DNA of 64,000 nt from Actinoplanes sp. DH11 (GTDB lineage Bacteria > Actinomycetota > Actinomycetes > Mycobacteriales > Micromonosporaceae), in assembly GCF_020873875.1 (NCBI RefSeq), contig NZ_JAHWGU010000002.1:409697-473696 (forward strand), given 5' to 3'. The position numbers were made by a program, and so were the translations under genes. Positions 42,191-50,174 of this stretch are shown one piece after another. Below the pieces are notes generated by a model, which worked only from the letters and a program-made list of their open reading frames with translations, was not told the DNA's origin and did not search any database. Position 1 is the first letter of the stretch, and the number at the start of each line of letters is the position of its first letter.

Positions 42191-42640
42191 GCTGATGAAC
42201 GACCTGCTCTCGTTCTCCGGATCGGCCGAGTCTACGACGGCAGCCGGCCCGTCAACCTCGAGACCGTGCTCGGTCAGGTCGAGGAGACCCTGGCCCGGGG
42301 TCATCGAGGGGACCGGCGCCCGCATCGAGCGGGACCGGCTGCCGACCGTACCCGGCGACACCACCCTGCTGACCATGCTGTGGCAGAACCTGGTCGGCAA
42401 CGCGATCAAATTCCGGGACCCCGGCCGTTCCCCGTACGTGCGGATCACGGCGGCCCGGGACGGCGGCGCGTGGCGGTTCACCGTCAGCGACAACGGCATC
42501 GGCATCGGCATCGACTCCGAGTTCGCCGACGAGATCTGCACGGCCATCCCGACCGGACGGGCCGGGATCAAACGGCGGCTCGCCCGGTGGCCGCGGGTCC
42601 ACACTCCCGCGGTGTCTTTCGACATGTCCCAGCGTGACCT
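42187..42640 (+). pseudogene. Histidine-kinase fragment fused to the broken reductase
   Basis: Across two frames one can read DLLSFS, RIGRVYDGSRPVNLETVLGQVEETLA (split) and VIEGTGARIERDRLPTVPGD. LLTMLWQNLVGNAIKFRDPG (N box) and WRFTVSDNGIGI (G1 box) follow. This is the order of DHp end and HATPase domain in phytochrome-like actinobacterial kinases. At least two frameshifts (near 42215 and 42295) and a degenerate end after 42520 mark decay. The rest of the stretch to 42862 shows no gene. Confidence 0.8.
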
Positions 42641-42862
42641 GTGCGACGGCCTTACCCCTGCCCGGCCGGAGTCGCCGCAGCCACGACACAACCGGCCGGT
42701 CTCACCTGGCGACCCCTGCGGGGCATGCCCAGCCTGACGTTCCACCTGGTCCTTCCCCCGACCTGTCGCCACTGCACCGTCGCGTCCGTTCCGTCGCCAG
42801 AGCCGTGGCGCACGAGATGCACTGGCTGCCGAACTGACGTGCAGGTCGAGCGAGCGGCGCCG

Positions 42863-43951
42863 TCAGGTGCTCGGTGCTCTCGCCGTGACCGTGCGGTAGC
42901 CGTGGATCGGGCGCCAGCGGTCGTGCAGGGTCGTGATCAGCGAGATCATGGTCAGGAAGAAGAGCGTCTCGTAGCCGTCCAGCCGCCTCCCGAGCAACCA
43001 GTCGCCGGCACTCGCCAGGGCGATCATGAGCAGCAGGCGGGCGGCGAACGCGCGGGCGGTCGACCGGATGGTCCAGTTGCGCCGGGCGACCGCCAGGGAG
43101 ATCGCCGCGTTCAGGACGACAGCCACCCCGACACCGGCGAACAGCTCCGTGGTCGTGCCGGTGAAGTCCGGCAGCATCTGGGCGAACACGCAGCAGATCA
43201 GGCCGAGCAGCAGCGCCTTCTCGGACGTGTTCCACGACCAGACGGCGTCGTAGCGGATCCGCCAGGCGCTCTGCTCGTGCGCCTCGTCGATCTGCTCCGG
43301 CAGCGGCTCGGGTCGGATCCGCCAGTCCCAGTCGGCGGGGCGCAGCCGGGGCCTGATCACCCGCTGAAAGGTGCCGGCCAGTCCGGCGAGCAGGGCGGCG
43401 ATCAGCGCCAGGATCCAGTGGTGTGCGGCGATCTCGTCGGTCAGGTCGAGCTGGGCGACGTGCAGCCACCACTCCTGCGGCAGCTTCACCATGATCCAGA
43501 TCGCCGCGGCCGTAGTGAGCCACCAGGTGGTCAGCACGGTGACCGGGGACCAGCGAGTGCGGATCATCTCGTACGCGATGAAGAAGTACTCGAAGACGTT
43601 CGGGAAGACCAGCAGCAGCCAGCGCGCCTGGGTGATCTCGAACAGCAGGGCGCCGGCGAGCCGGTAGAAGAACAGGAACCGGGAGATCCGGAACGCCGTC
43701 GGGCTGGTCCAGTTGCGCAGCGTCGACAGGTAGGCGATGGACAGGTAGTAGACGTCCATCGCCTTGTCGTAGGACTGATAGCCCGGTGGTTCGTACCCGA
43801 AAGTCTGGAAGATGGTCTGATCGACGCCGTCGAGCACCAGGCAGGCGAGCACCGCGGGCAACGGGAGGTACGGGATGGCCAGCGGCAGCAGGAACCGGGC
43901 CGCGACGACGGCCAGGAAGACCACATCGGCGCCCGTGCTCATGATCCACAT
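42863..43951 (-). CDS. Polytopic membrane protein of unknown function
   Basis: The 362-residue protein has about eight to ten hydrophobic helices and a hydrophilic central loop rich in Trp, Asp and Glu (ADWDWRIRPEPLPEQIDEAHEQ). Several aromatic-rich membrane-edge motifs occur (FGYEPPGYQSYDKAMDVYYLS; FFYRLAGALLFEITQARW). I do not recognise a named family. Start is ATG 43951 or the in-frame ATG 43942. It lies 12 bp after an SGNH hydrolase gene and is probably in the same leftward operon as that gene and the MFS transporter. Confidence 0.75.
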   Translation of the reverse strand: MWIMSTGADVVFLAVVAARFLLPLAIPYLPLPAVLACLVLDGVDQTIFQTFGYEPPGYQSYDKAMDVYYLSIAYLSTLRNWTSPTAFRISRFLFFYRLAGALLFEITQARWLLLVFPNVFEYFFIAYEMIRTRWSPVTVLTTWWLTTAAAIWIMVKLPQEWWLHVAQLDLTDEIAAHHWILALIAALLAGLAGTFQRVIRPRLRPADWDWRIRPEPLPEQIDEAHEQSAWRIRYDAVWSWNTSEKALLLGLICCVFAQMLPDFTGTTTELFAGVGVAVVLNAAISLAVARRNWTIRSTARAFAARLLLMIALASAGDWLLGRRLDGYETLFFLTMISLITTLHDRWRPIHGYRTVTARAPST

Positions 43952-43963
43952 CTTGGCATGTGG

Positions 43964-44548
43964 TCATCTGGTGTGCCTGTCGAGCGCCTCGATCAGCAGG
44001 TCCGCGATGATCGACTGGCCGACGGTGGTGAAGTGGATGCGGTCGGCGCTGAGCAGGTCGGGGCGGTCGTTGAGCGGGTGGTCCCAGCAGTCGGCGACGA
44101 TCGCCCGATGTTCGGCGGCGAGCCTGCGGGTGATGTCGTTGAGCCGGGCGACACGATCCGTGAAGCCGGGGAGGCCCGGGATCACGAAGGCACGGCCGAG
44201 CGTGAAGACGCTCGACTGGGCGCCGGTCGAGGCGGCCCACCCGTACATCGCCCGGAGGTCGTCCTCGATCCGGTGCCAGTCGAGGGTGCGGCGCATGATG
44301 TCGTTGGCGCCGCTGTTGAGGTGCAGCAGGTCGGGGCCGAACGCGGTGATCCGGTCGGTCTGCTCGCGCAGCGCCTGCGCGGTGGTCGCACCGATCCGTG
44401 CCGTGTTGAGGTAGGCGAGGTCCGGCTGGGCCTCCCGCAGCGTGCGCTCCACCCGGGCCGGCCAGCCCAGGTCACCGTACCCCGGCGTGGGGTCGCCGAC
44501 GCCGAGGGACAGGCTGTCGCCGAAGACCGCGAACCGCTTCCAGGTCAT
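43964..44548 (-). CDS. SGNH/GDSL-type hydrolase
   Basis: The 194-residue protein has the SGNH blocks: nucleophile Ser in FAVFGDSLSLG (block I), Gly in NTARIGATTAQ (block II), Asn in LNSGANDI (block III), and Asp/His in SADRIHFTTVG (block V). It lacks a signal peptide, so it acts inside the cell as an esterase or lipase of unknown substrate. Its ATG overlaps the stop of the MFS transporter gene by 4 bp. Confidence 0.9.
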   Translation of the reverse strand: MTWKRFAVFGDSLSLGVGDPTPGYGDLGWPARVERTLREAQPDLAYLNTARIGATTAQALREQTDRITAFGPDLLHLNSGANDIMRRTLDWHRIEDDLRAMYGWAASTGAQSSVFTLGRAFVIPGLPGFTDRVARLNDITRRLAAEHRAIVADCWDHPLNDRPDLLSADRIHFTTVGQSIIADLLIEALDRHTR

Positions 44549-45906
44549 CGCCTCTCACCCGCCTTGATGCGCAGCGCGGTCGCCGCGCTGACCAGGACCA
44601 GGGCGGCGACCAGGAGCCAGCCGTGCCGCAGCGCGGGCACGGTGACCGCGCTGCCCAGGATCGCCACCAGCGCGGCGACCCCCACGGCGTAGCCGGCCTG
44701 GCGGGCGGTGTTGACGACAGCGCTGCCCGTGGCGGCCGCTGCCGGGGCGAGGCCGGCGGTGGCAGCGCCGATCAGGGTCGGCATGGCGATCCCGATCCCC
44801 GCGCCGATGATCATCCAGGCGGGCAGGACGTCGGTGGCGTAGTGTCCTCCGCTCCGGGCCGCGAGCAGCAGGGCGCCCGCGCCGAAGACCGCGAGACCGG
44901 CGGACACCACGAGCCTGACCGGTACGTCGGCTGCCCAGCGCTGGGTGAGACTCGCGAACAGCGGCACCATCAGCGGGCCGGGGACCAGTGCCAGCCCCGC
45001 CCGCAGAGGCCCGTACCCGGCGGCGACCTGCAGCCACAGCGCCACGCTCAGGAAGACGGCACTGAAGGCACTGGTGAAGATCAGGATGGTGACGTTGGCG
45101 GCGGTGAAGCCGGGCGCACGGAACAGCCCCGGCGCCATGACCGGCACCGGATGCGTCCGAACCCGGTGGACCAGCAGCGCTGAGGCGGCCACCGTGATCA
45201 CGGCCGTCAGCAGCATCCGCGGCGAGACCCAGCCCCAGTCGTCGGCGCTGACCAGGCCCAGCGACAGGGCGCCGATCGCCACGGCGACCGCGAGCGAGCC
45301 CACCGGGTCGGGGACGCGGGTACGCGACGGCGGCGTGCTACCGGGCAGCAGGCGCCGGGCGAGCAGGAACGCGATCAGCCCGATCGGCAGGTTGAGCAGG
45401 AACGCCCACCGCCACGACGTCTGCGCCAGCACCCCGCCGACGACCGGCCCGAGTGCGCCCGCGAACGACGAGCTGGTGGCCCAGATCTTCACCGCGCCGC
45501 CACGCCGGGACTCCGGCAGGACACTGAGGATCAAGCCCAGACTCGCCGGGGTCAGCACCGCCGCACCCACCGCCTGCGCGGTCCGGAACGCGATGAGGAA
45601 CCCCAGCGTGGGCGCTACCGCACAGCCCACGCTGGCGATCGTGAACAGCCCGAGCCCGAACAGGAACGCGCGCCGCCTGCCGTACCGGTCGGCGAGGCTG
45701 CCCGCGGGGATCAGGCACGCGGCGTACACGACGATGTAGGCGTTGAGGACCCAGCTCAACCCGGCCAGTGACGCCCCGGGATAGCTCACGCCGATCGACG
45801 CGAACGCCACGTTGACGATGAACAGATCCAGCATCGTCATGAACGCGGCGGTGCACAGCAGGGTGATGGTTCTGGTGGTGGCGGCCGGGGCGACCTCGAT
45901 GCTCAT
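44545..45906 (-). CDS. MFS drug transporter, DHA2 (EmrB/QacA) type
   Basis: The 453-residue transporter has about 14 membrane helices with family motifs: LDLFIVNVAFASIG in helix 1, the GSLADRYGRRRAFLFG loop motif and a motif-C-like LGPVVGGVLAQ. It is expected to export drugs or other small toxic compounds by proton antiport. It is divergent from an HxlR regulator with a perfect palindrome between them, and leads an operon with an SGNH hydrolase and a membrane protein. Confidence 0.92.
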   Translation of the reverse strand: MSIEVAPAATTRTITLLCTAAFMTMLDLFIVNVAFASIGVSYPGASLAGLSWVLNAYIVVYAACLIPAGSLADRYGRRRAFLFGLGLFTIASVGCAVAPTLGFLIAFRTAQAVGAAVLTPASLGLILSVLPESRRGGAVKIWATSSSFAGALGPVVGGVLAQTSWRWAFLLNLPIGLIAFLLARRLLPGSTPPSRTRVPDPVGSLAVAVAIGALSLGLVSADDWGWVSPRMLLTAVITVAASALLVHRVRTHPVPVMAPGLFRAPGFTAANVTILIFTSAFSAVFLSVALWLQVAAGYGPLRAGLALVPGPLMVPLFASLTQRWAADVPVRLVVSAGLAVFGAGALLLAARSGGHYATDVLPAWMIIGAGIGIAMPTLIGAATAGLAPAAAATGSAVVNTARQAGYAVGVAALVAILGSAVTVPALRHGWLLVAALVLVSAATALRIKAGERR

Positions 45907-45919
45907 GGACTCTCCCTCG

Positions 45920-45935
45920 TTGGTTGGATAACCAA
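45920..45935. promoter_or_regulatory. HxlR-type operator between regulator and MFS gene
   Basis: TTGGTTGGATAACCAA has perfect 6-bp arms (TTGGTT/AACCAA) around GGAT. It lies 14 bp before the MFS start and 63 bp before the regulator start, the expected place for shared control. Confidence 0.7.
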
Positions 45936-45997
45936 ACCGACGGCAGCGTTGCAGATGTCAGTTTGAATTCACAACCCACTAGAGGCAGAATTCGAGG

Positions 45998-46450
45998 ATG
46001 CCGACAGCACCAGCAGGCAAGACCCCACGCGACTGCACGATCGCCGACGCCCTGGAGATCGTCGGCGACCGCTGGAGCCTGCTGGTCGTCCGAGAGCTGT
46101 TCTACGCCCAGCGGCGGTTCACCGAGATCGCCCGCAACACCGGCGCACCCCGCGACATCCTCACCACCCGCCTGCGCAAACTGGTCGAGCACGGGGTGAT
46201 CGCCCGCGTGCAATACAGCGAACGCCCCGCCCGCTACGAGTACCGGCTCACCGACGCGGGCCGCGCCCTGTCACCGGTGCTGCTCACCCTCAAGCGCTGG
46301 GGCCACGAACATGCCCGCGGCGGCACCGATCCGGTGCGCTTCGACCACACTTGCGGCCACGAGTTCGTCGCCGAGGTCCACTGCACCGCCTGCGGCGACA
46401 CCCTCCTCAACGACCAGTTGACGCTGGAACCCGGAGCCGGCCCCACCTGA
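45998..46450 (+). CDS. HxlR-family transcriptional regulator
   Basis: The 150-residue protein has the HxlR winged helix: CTIADALEIVGDRWSLLVVRELFYAQRRF, in parts, then NILTTRLRKL-like ILTTRLRKLVEHGVI and YEYRLTDAGRAL. The early Cys is typical of thiol-sensing members. An unusual C-terminal tail has a CGHEF...CTACGD pattern with three Cys and two His and could bind metal. It probably represses the divergent MFS gene through the palindrome at 45920-45935. Confidence 0.9.
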   Translation: MPTAPAGKTPRDCTIADALEIVGDRWSLLVVRELFYAQRRFTEIARNTGAPRDILTTRLRKLVEHGVIARVQYSERPARYEYRLTDAGRALSPVLLTLKRWGHEHARGGTDPVRFDHTCGHEFVAEVHCTACGDTLLNDQLTLEPGAGPT

Positions 46451-46479
46451 CCGCCGGCCGCATCCTGCCTTCCGCGATG

Positions 46480-46715
46480 TCACCGCGCCTCTTCCGGTCC
46501 GCGCACTTCAACAGGTATCCGTTGATGCCGAAGTAGCCGAGGTAGAGCAGGAATCGGCCGAGGAACGCCCAGCCGAAGTCGGGGTGCCGGCGCGGGTTGA
46601 AGTAGAAGGTGCGCAGCAGCGCGGTGAGGTCGACCGGGCGGCGCTCGTCGCCGCGGTTGTCGCAGCCCGGGCTGAACACCACGAAGATGGTGAACGCGAC
46701 GAGGGTATGCCGCCG
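46480..46715 (-). pseudogene. MFS transporter fragment
   Basis: Read leftwards this encodes LVAFTIFVVFSPG, then DLTALLRTFYFNPRRHPDFGWAFLGRFLLYLGYFGINGYLL (split). This is an internal loop plus helix pattern of a known actinobacterial MFS group. Both ends are missing, so only about 75 residues remain. Confidence 0.65.
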
Positions 46716-47029
46716 CAGGAGCGCGGGCGGAGGCGGCCGGCTCCGGCCTGGCCATCTTCGCCTCGGTGGAGCGCTGCGTCGAAGTGCTCATGGCGGCCGG
46801 GTTCGACGAGGAGCAGCCCACCCGGGCGGTCTCCTTCATGGCCGAGTTCGTCTTCGCCTCGGCCCGCGACGCCATCATGATCCGCCGGCACGGCGTGCAT
46901 CCCCAGCTGTCGGAGATCTCCCAAGTGATGCAGGACGCCGACGAGTGCGAGTACGGGCTGCTGTCCTCGCTGCCGCTGCGCTCGGCACGAGGTCTCCGGT
47001 GTGAAGTTCTGGCTTGGTCGCTGAACTGA
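46716..47029 (+). pseudogene. TetR-family regulator C-terminal fragment
   Basis: The frame reads GLAIFASVERCVEVLMAAGF, then AVSFMAEFVFASARDAIMI, helices typical of a TetR ligand-binding domain. It ends in an unrelated tail (SLPLRSARGLRCEVLAWSLN). The DNA-binding N-terminus is absent. It abuts the MFS fragment, suggesting an old TetR/MFS pair lost by deletion. Confidence 0.55.
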
Positions 47030-47097
47030 CTACCGGAGACCTCTTCAGTTATCGATCACCGCCACGCCGCAACATCGACGCCGGTACGAAACACGGC

Positions 47098-48015
47098 CTA
47101 GAGGTCGGCGAGATGGGGAGCGTCGGCGCCCGCACGGGTACAGGTCAGGGACGCCACCTGGATGGCCCGGTCGACAACGGCTTCGATCTGATCATGGCGG
47201 AGATCGTGGAGTGCCGCTGGTGTGCCGTGCCCAGATGATCGCAGCGCGGACAGCAGGCCGGCGGTGAAGGCGTCGCCAGCGCCGACCGTGTCCACCACCT
47301 CGATCGGCGGTGCGGCGCGGCGCACCTCTTGGTCGCCGTGGATCGCAAGGGCCCCCTCTGCGCCCCGGGTGACGACCACCAGGGTGGGGCCGAGAGTGGC
47401 CCAGTGCCGGCCGATGCTGGTCACCGATTCCCCTGGATACAGGGCATGAAGGTCCTCGGCGCTGGCCTTGACCACGTGTGCGGTCGATACCAGCTTGGTG
47501 ACCTGTTGTCGCGTCTCGGCTAGGGCGCCGCCGGCGGTGGGGCGAATGTTCGGGTCGAAGCTCAGCAGAAGCTCGCCGTCCTGGCGCAGCCGGGTGAGGA
47601 AGCTGGTTACCTCGGTGGCGCCTGGTTGGCGCAAACACGTCAGCGAGCCGGTGTGCAACATCGTGGTGCCGACGGGCACGGTGAGTTCGGCCGGGCGCCA
47701 CCGCCAGTCGACGGTGCCTTCCAGGTAGAAGTCGTATTCGGCGACGCCGTCGGGGTCGAGGCTTACCACGGCCAGTGATGCCGGCTCGGGTTGTTCCATG
47801 GGCCCGGTGACGGTGACCCCGTTGCGGTCGGCATGCATGTGCAGCATCCGGCCGAAGGCATGTCGGGAGAAGCGGGCCAGCAGGGTCGTTGGCTCGCCGA
47901 GCCGCGCCAGGGCTATTGCCACGTTGAGTGGGCTGCCGCCAGGGTGTGCCTTGAAGCCGCCGTGCGTGTCTGTGGGTAGCAGGTCGATGACGGCTTCGCC
48001 GAGGACGGTCAGCAT
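47098..48015 (-). CDS. PfkB-family sugar kinase, probable fructokinase
   Basis: The 305-residue protein has both PfkB signatures: GGSPLNVAIALARLG near residue 26 and the C-terminal DTVGAGDAFTAGLLSAL with the catalytic Asp. The N-terminus MLTVLGEAVIDLLP fits fructokinases. Its ATG overlaps the end of the GH32-like gene by 7 bp. Within a fructan locus its likely task is phosphorylating the fructose released from imported fructosides. It is the last gene of the leftward fructan unit. Confidence 0.9.
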   Translation of the reverse strand: MLTVLGEAVIDLLPTDTHGGFKAHPGGSPLNVAIALARLGEPTTLLARFSRHAFGRMLHMHADRNGVTVTGPMEQPEPASLAVVSLDPDGVAEYDFYLEGTVDWRWRPAELTVPVGTTMLHTGSLTCLRQPGATEVTSFLTRLRQDGELLLSFDPNIRPTAGGALAETRQQVTKLVSTAHVVKASAEDLHALYPGESVTSIGRHWATLGPTLVVVTRGAEGALAIHGDQEVRRAAPPIEVVDTVGAGDAFTAGLLSALRSSGHGTPAALHDLRHDQIEAVVDRAIQVASLTCTRAGADAPHLADL

Positions 48016-48977
48016 GGGGCTGCCGCTGTGGTGGTGCTCGTCTGAAGGGTGCCGTCGGCGAGGCTCACGGGCATGGGATCGCTGAGGCCGCCGACGAACC
48101 GGCCGTCGGCGTCGGTGTTGTGGAAGGCCAGCAGTTGCCACTGGTCGTGCGGATCTTTCACGATACGCCCGGCGTACAGGCTCTCGTCGGTGACACGCTG
48201 GGCTTTCGTCGTATCGAACGGGCCGAGCAGGCTGTCGCCGGTGACGGCCCAGATGCCGCCGGTCTCGTCGTTGGCGCGCCGTGCCGCGGACAGTTCGGGT
48301 TGCAGGCACGAGAACAGGAGGACCGGGCGGCCGTCGACGATCTCGACCTGCGGTACCTCCAGTTGGCCGAAGCCGCTGCCCGGTGCGGTCAGCGGGGGTT
48401 GGGTCTCCCAGTGCACCAGGTCCGCGGAGCGGGCGTGACCGATGACGCCTCGGTCGTCGGCCGGGCCGTGGTTGGCCCGGGCGGTGAGCAGCATGTGCCA
48501 GCCGTCGCCGGCGGGGTCGGCGAACACCCACGGGTCTCGCCATGCCTCGTTCGGCCAGGCGGATTCGCCCAGACACTCATACCAGCGCGGGTCGGCCTGT
48601 AAGACGGCTCCGGCCTGATGACGGGTCCAGGTCGTCAAATCAGCGGAGGTGGCCAGGCCGATCCGCTGCACGAGCCCGTCGTCGTCGCTACCGACGCCGG
48701 TGTAGAACATGCACCACACCCCGTCGGGGCGGCGGACCACCGAACCGGTCCAGGTGGCGATGTCATCGAAGGCCGGTCGGTCGTCGTGGACGAGCGCGTC
48801 GTCGATCTGTGTCCACCGGTGCAGGTCGGCCGAAACGGCGTGGCCGATGCCGGCTCGGTAGTGGCGGCGGTCCGGGTCGTGCAATGCCCGAGAGGCTTGC
48901 AGGAAGAAGAGGTGATAGCTGCCGTCGTCGCGGACCAGCCAGAAGTCCCACGACCAGGCGTTGGCGATTTTGAACAC
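48009..48977 (-). CDS. GH32-like glycosidase, cytoplasmic
   Basis: The 322-residue five-bladed propeller enzyme (GTG 48977, MFKIANAWSWDFW) has the GH32/GH43 superfamily pattern: Asp in WSWDFWLVRDDGSYHLFFLQ, the RDP triad (AWRDPWVF) and Glu in GQLEVPQVEIVDG. There is no signal peptide. GAAGGAT lies 8 nt before this GTG, making it more likely than the ATG at 49022 that adds 15 residues. It lacks the C-terminal beta-sandwich of classical GH32. In this operon it probably splits inulobiose or short fructosides into fructose for the kinase. GH43 or GH68-like activity cannot be excluded. Confidence 0.82.
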   Translation of the reverse strand: MFKIANAWSWDFWLVRDDGSYHLFFLQASRALHDPDRRHYRAGIGHAVSADLHRWTQIDDALVHDDRPAFDDIATWTGSVVRRPDGVWCMFYTGVGSDDDGLVQRIGLATSADLTTWTRHQAGAVLQADPRWYECLGESAWPNEAWRDPWVFADPAGDGWHMLLTARANHGPADDRGVIGHARSADLVHWETQPPLTAPGSGFGQLEVPQVEIVDGRPVLLFSCLQPELSAARRANDETGGIWAVTGDSLLGPFDTTKAQRVTDESLYAGRIVKDPHDQWQLLAFHNTDADGRFVGGLSDPMPVSLADGTLQTSTTTAAAPC

Positions 48978-49052
48978 AGAGGATCCTTCAAGGTCAGGGG
49001 CGATCGCCGGGTACCGCGTCATACGCGGGTCCGTGGCGAGGTGGAAGGTGGT

Positions 49053-50096
49053 TCAGGCGGTGGCTGGTGCGGCCACGGAGTCACGCTGGATGAGATTGCA
49101 TTCCATGGTGATCTGGGTGGGCCGACGCCTCCGGTGGGAAGCCGGGTGCGCCTCGTCCAGTAGACCGATCATGGTGTTGACCGCCCAGCCGCCCATCTCG
49201 TAGTGCGGCAGGGCGACCGTGGTCAGGCCCGGGAACAGGCCGTCGGCGATGAGTTCTTGGTTGTCGAAGCCGACGACCGACAGGTCTTCGGGAATCCGGA
49301 GCCCGAGTTGGTGTGCGGCGCGGTAGGCGCCCATCGCCATGCGGTCGTTGAAGCAGAACAGCGCGGTTGGCCGGTTCGGCATGTGCAGCAGTTGCAGGGC
49401 GGCGCGATAGCCACCCTGGGCGTCAGATTGCTCCACGACGACGAACTCGGGCGTGAACGGGATGCCCGCCTCGGTGAGCGCTTGCTGGTAGCCGACCATA
49501 CGGCCGTGGGTGGCGGGTATGTCATCGACGTTGGTGGCGAACCCGATCCGGCGGTGTCCGGCGGTGACCAGCGCCTGCACGGCCGCTCGGCCGCCGCCGA
49601 CCTCGTCGGGAACCACCGACGGATGCCGCGCGTCAGCGCTACTCGCGTCCAGCAGCACCACTGGCAGGCCGGAGAGACGGTCAGGAACGCTGACCTTGCG
49701 GTGGTACATGGTCGCGTAAAGCACGCCGTCGACCTGGTGCTGGAGCAAGGCGCTGATCTCCCGGTCCTCCAGGTCCGGGTCGCCGCCGCTGTTGAGCAGC
49801 AGGACGACCCAACCCTGTGCCGAGGCTGTCTCCTGGGCGCCGAGAATGATGCGGCCGGCGTGCGGGGTGGTGGCGATGTGGTCGGAGAGCAGCGCGAGGA
49901 TCTGCGTACGCTGCAGCCGCAGCCCTTGGGCGAGCTTGTTCGGGGCGTAGCCGAGCCGCGCCGCGGCCGCGGTGACCCGTTCGCGGGTGGCTTCGCTGAC
50001 CCGGGCGCCCGTGGTGTTGTTCAGCACGTGCGAGACGGTCGTTACCGACACGCCGGCCGCGCTGGCTACATCCCGGATGCTTACGTTGCGTCCCAT
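49053..50096 (-). CDS. LacI-family regulator of the fructan locus
   Basis: The 347-residue protein has the LacI HTH and hinge (VSIRDVASAAGVSVTTVSHVLNNTTGARVSEATR, in parts; YAPNKLAQGLR) and the sugar-binding core (GHRRIGFATNVDDIP; IPEDLSVVGFDNQEL; VALPHYEMGGWAVN). It lies inside the leftward fructan unit. Operators of the form GCCAAAACGTTTTGGC occur before the leftward unit, the GH32 gene and the second importer. By position it is the likely repressor, with a difructose anhydride or short fructoside as inducer. Confidence 0.92.
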   Translation of the reverse strand: MGRNVSIRDVASAAGVSVTTVSHVLNNTTGARVSEATRERVTAAAARLGYAPNKLAQGLRLQRTQILALLSDHIATTPHAGRIILGAQETASAQGWVVLLLNSGGDPDLEDREISALLQHQVDGVLYATMYHRKVSVPDRLSGLPVVLLDASSADARHPSVVPDEVGGGRAAVQALVTAGHRRIGFATNVDDIPATHGRMVGYQQALTEAGIPFTPEFVVVEQSDAQGGYRAALQLLHMPNRPTALFCFNDRMAMGAYRAAHQLGLRIPEDLSVVGFDNQELIADGLFPGLTTVALPHYEMGGWAVNTMIGLLDEAHPASHRRRRPTQITMECNLIQRDSVAAPATA

Positions 50097-50174
50097 CGCC
50101 CAACCTATGCCGTTTCCATGTCCATCCTGGTGCCGCCAAGGCTGGCCGTGCCGACACCACGCTAGCGGACCGGT

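Noticed and set aside
48978..49022. Longer start for the GH32-like enzyme at 49022
   Set aside because: The extra 15 residues lie before the family N-terminus, and a better ribosome site precedes the GTG at 48977.
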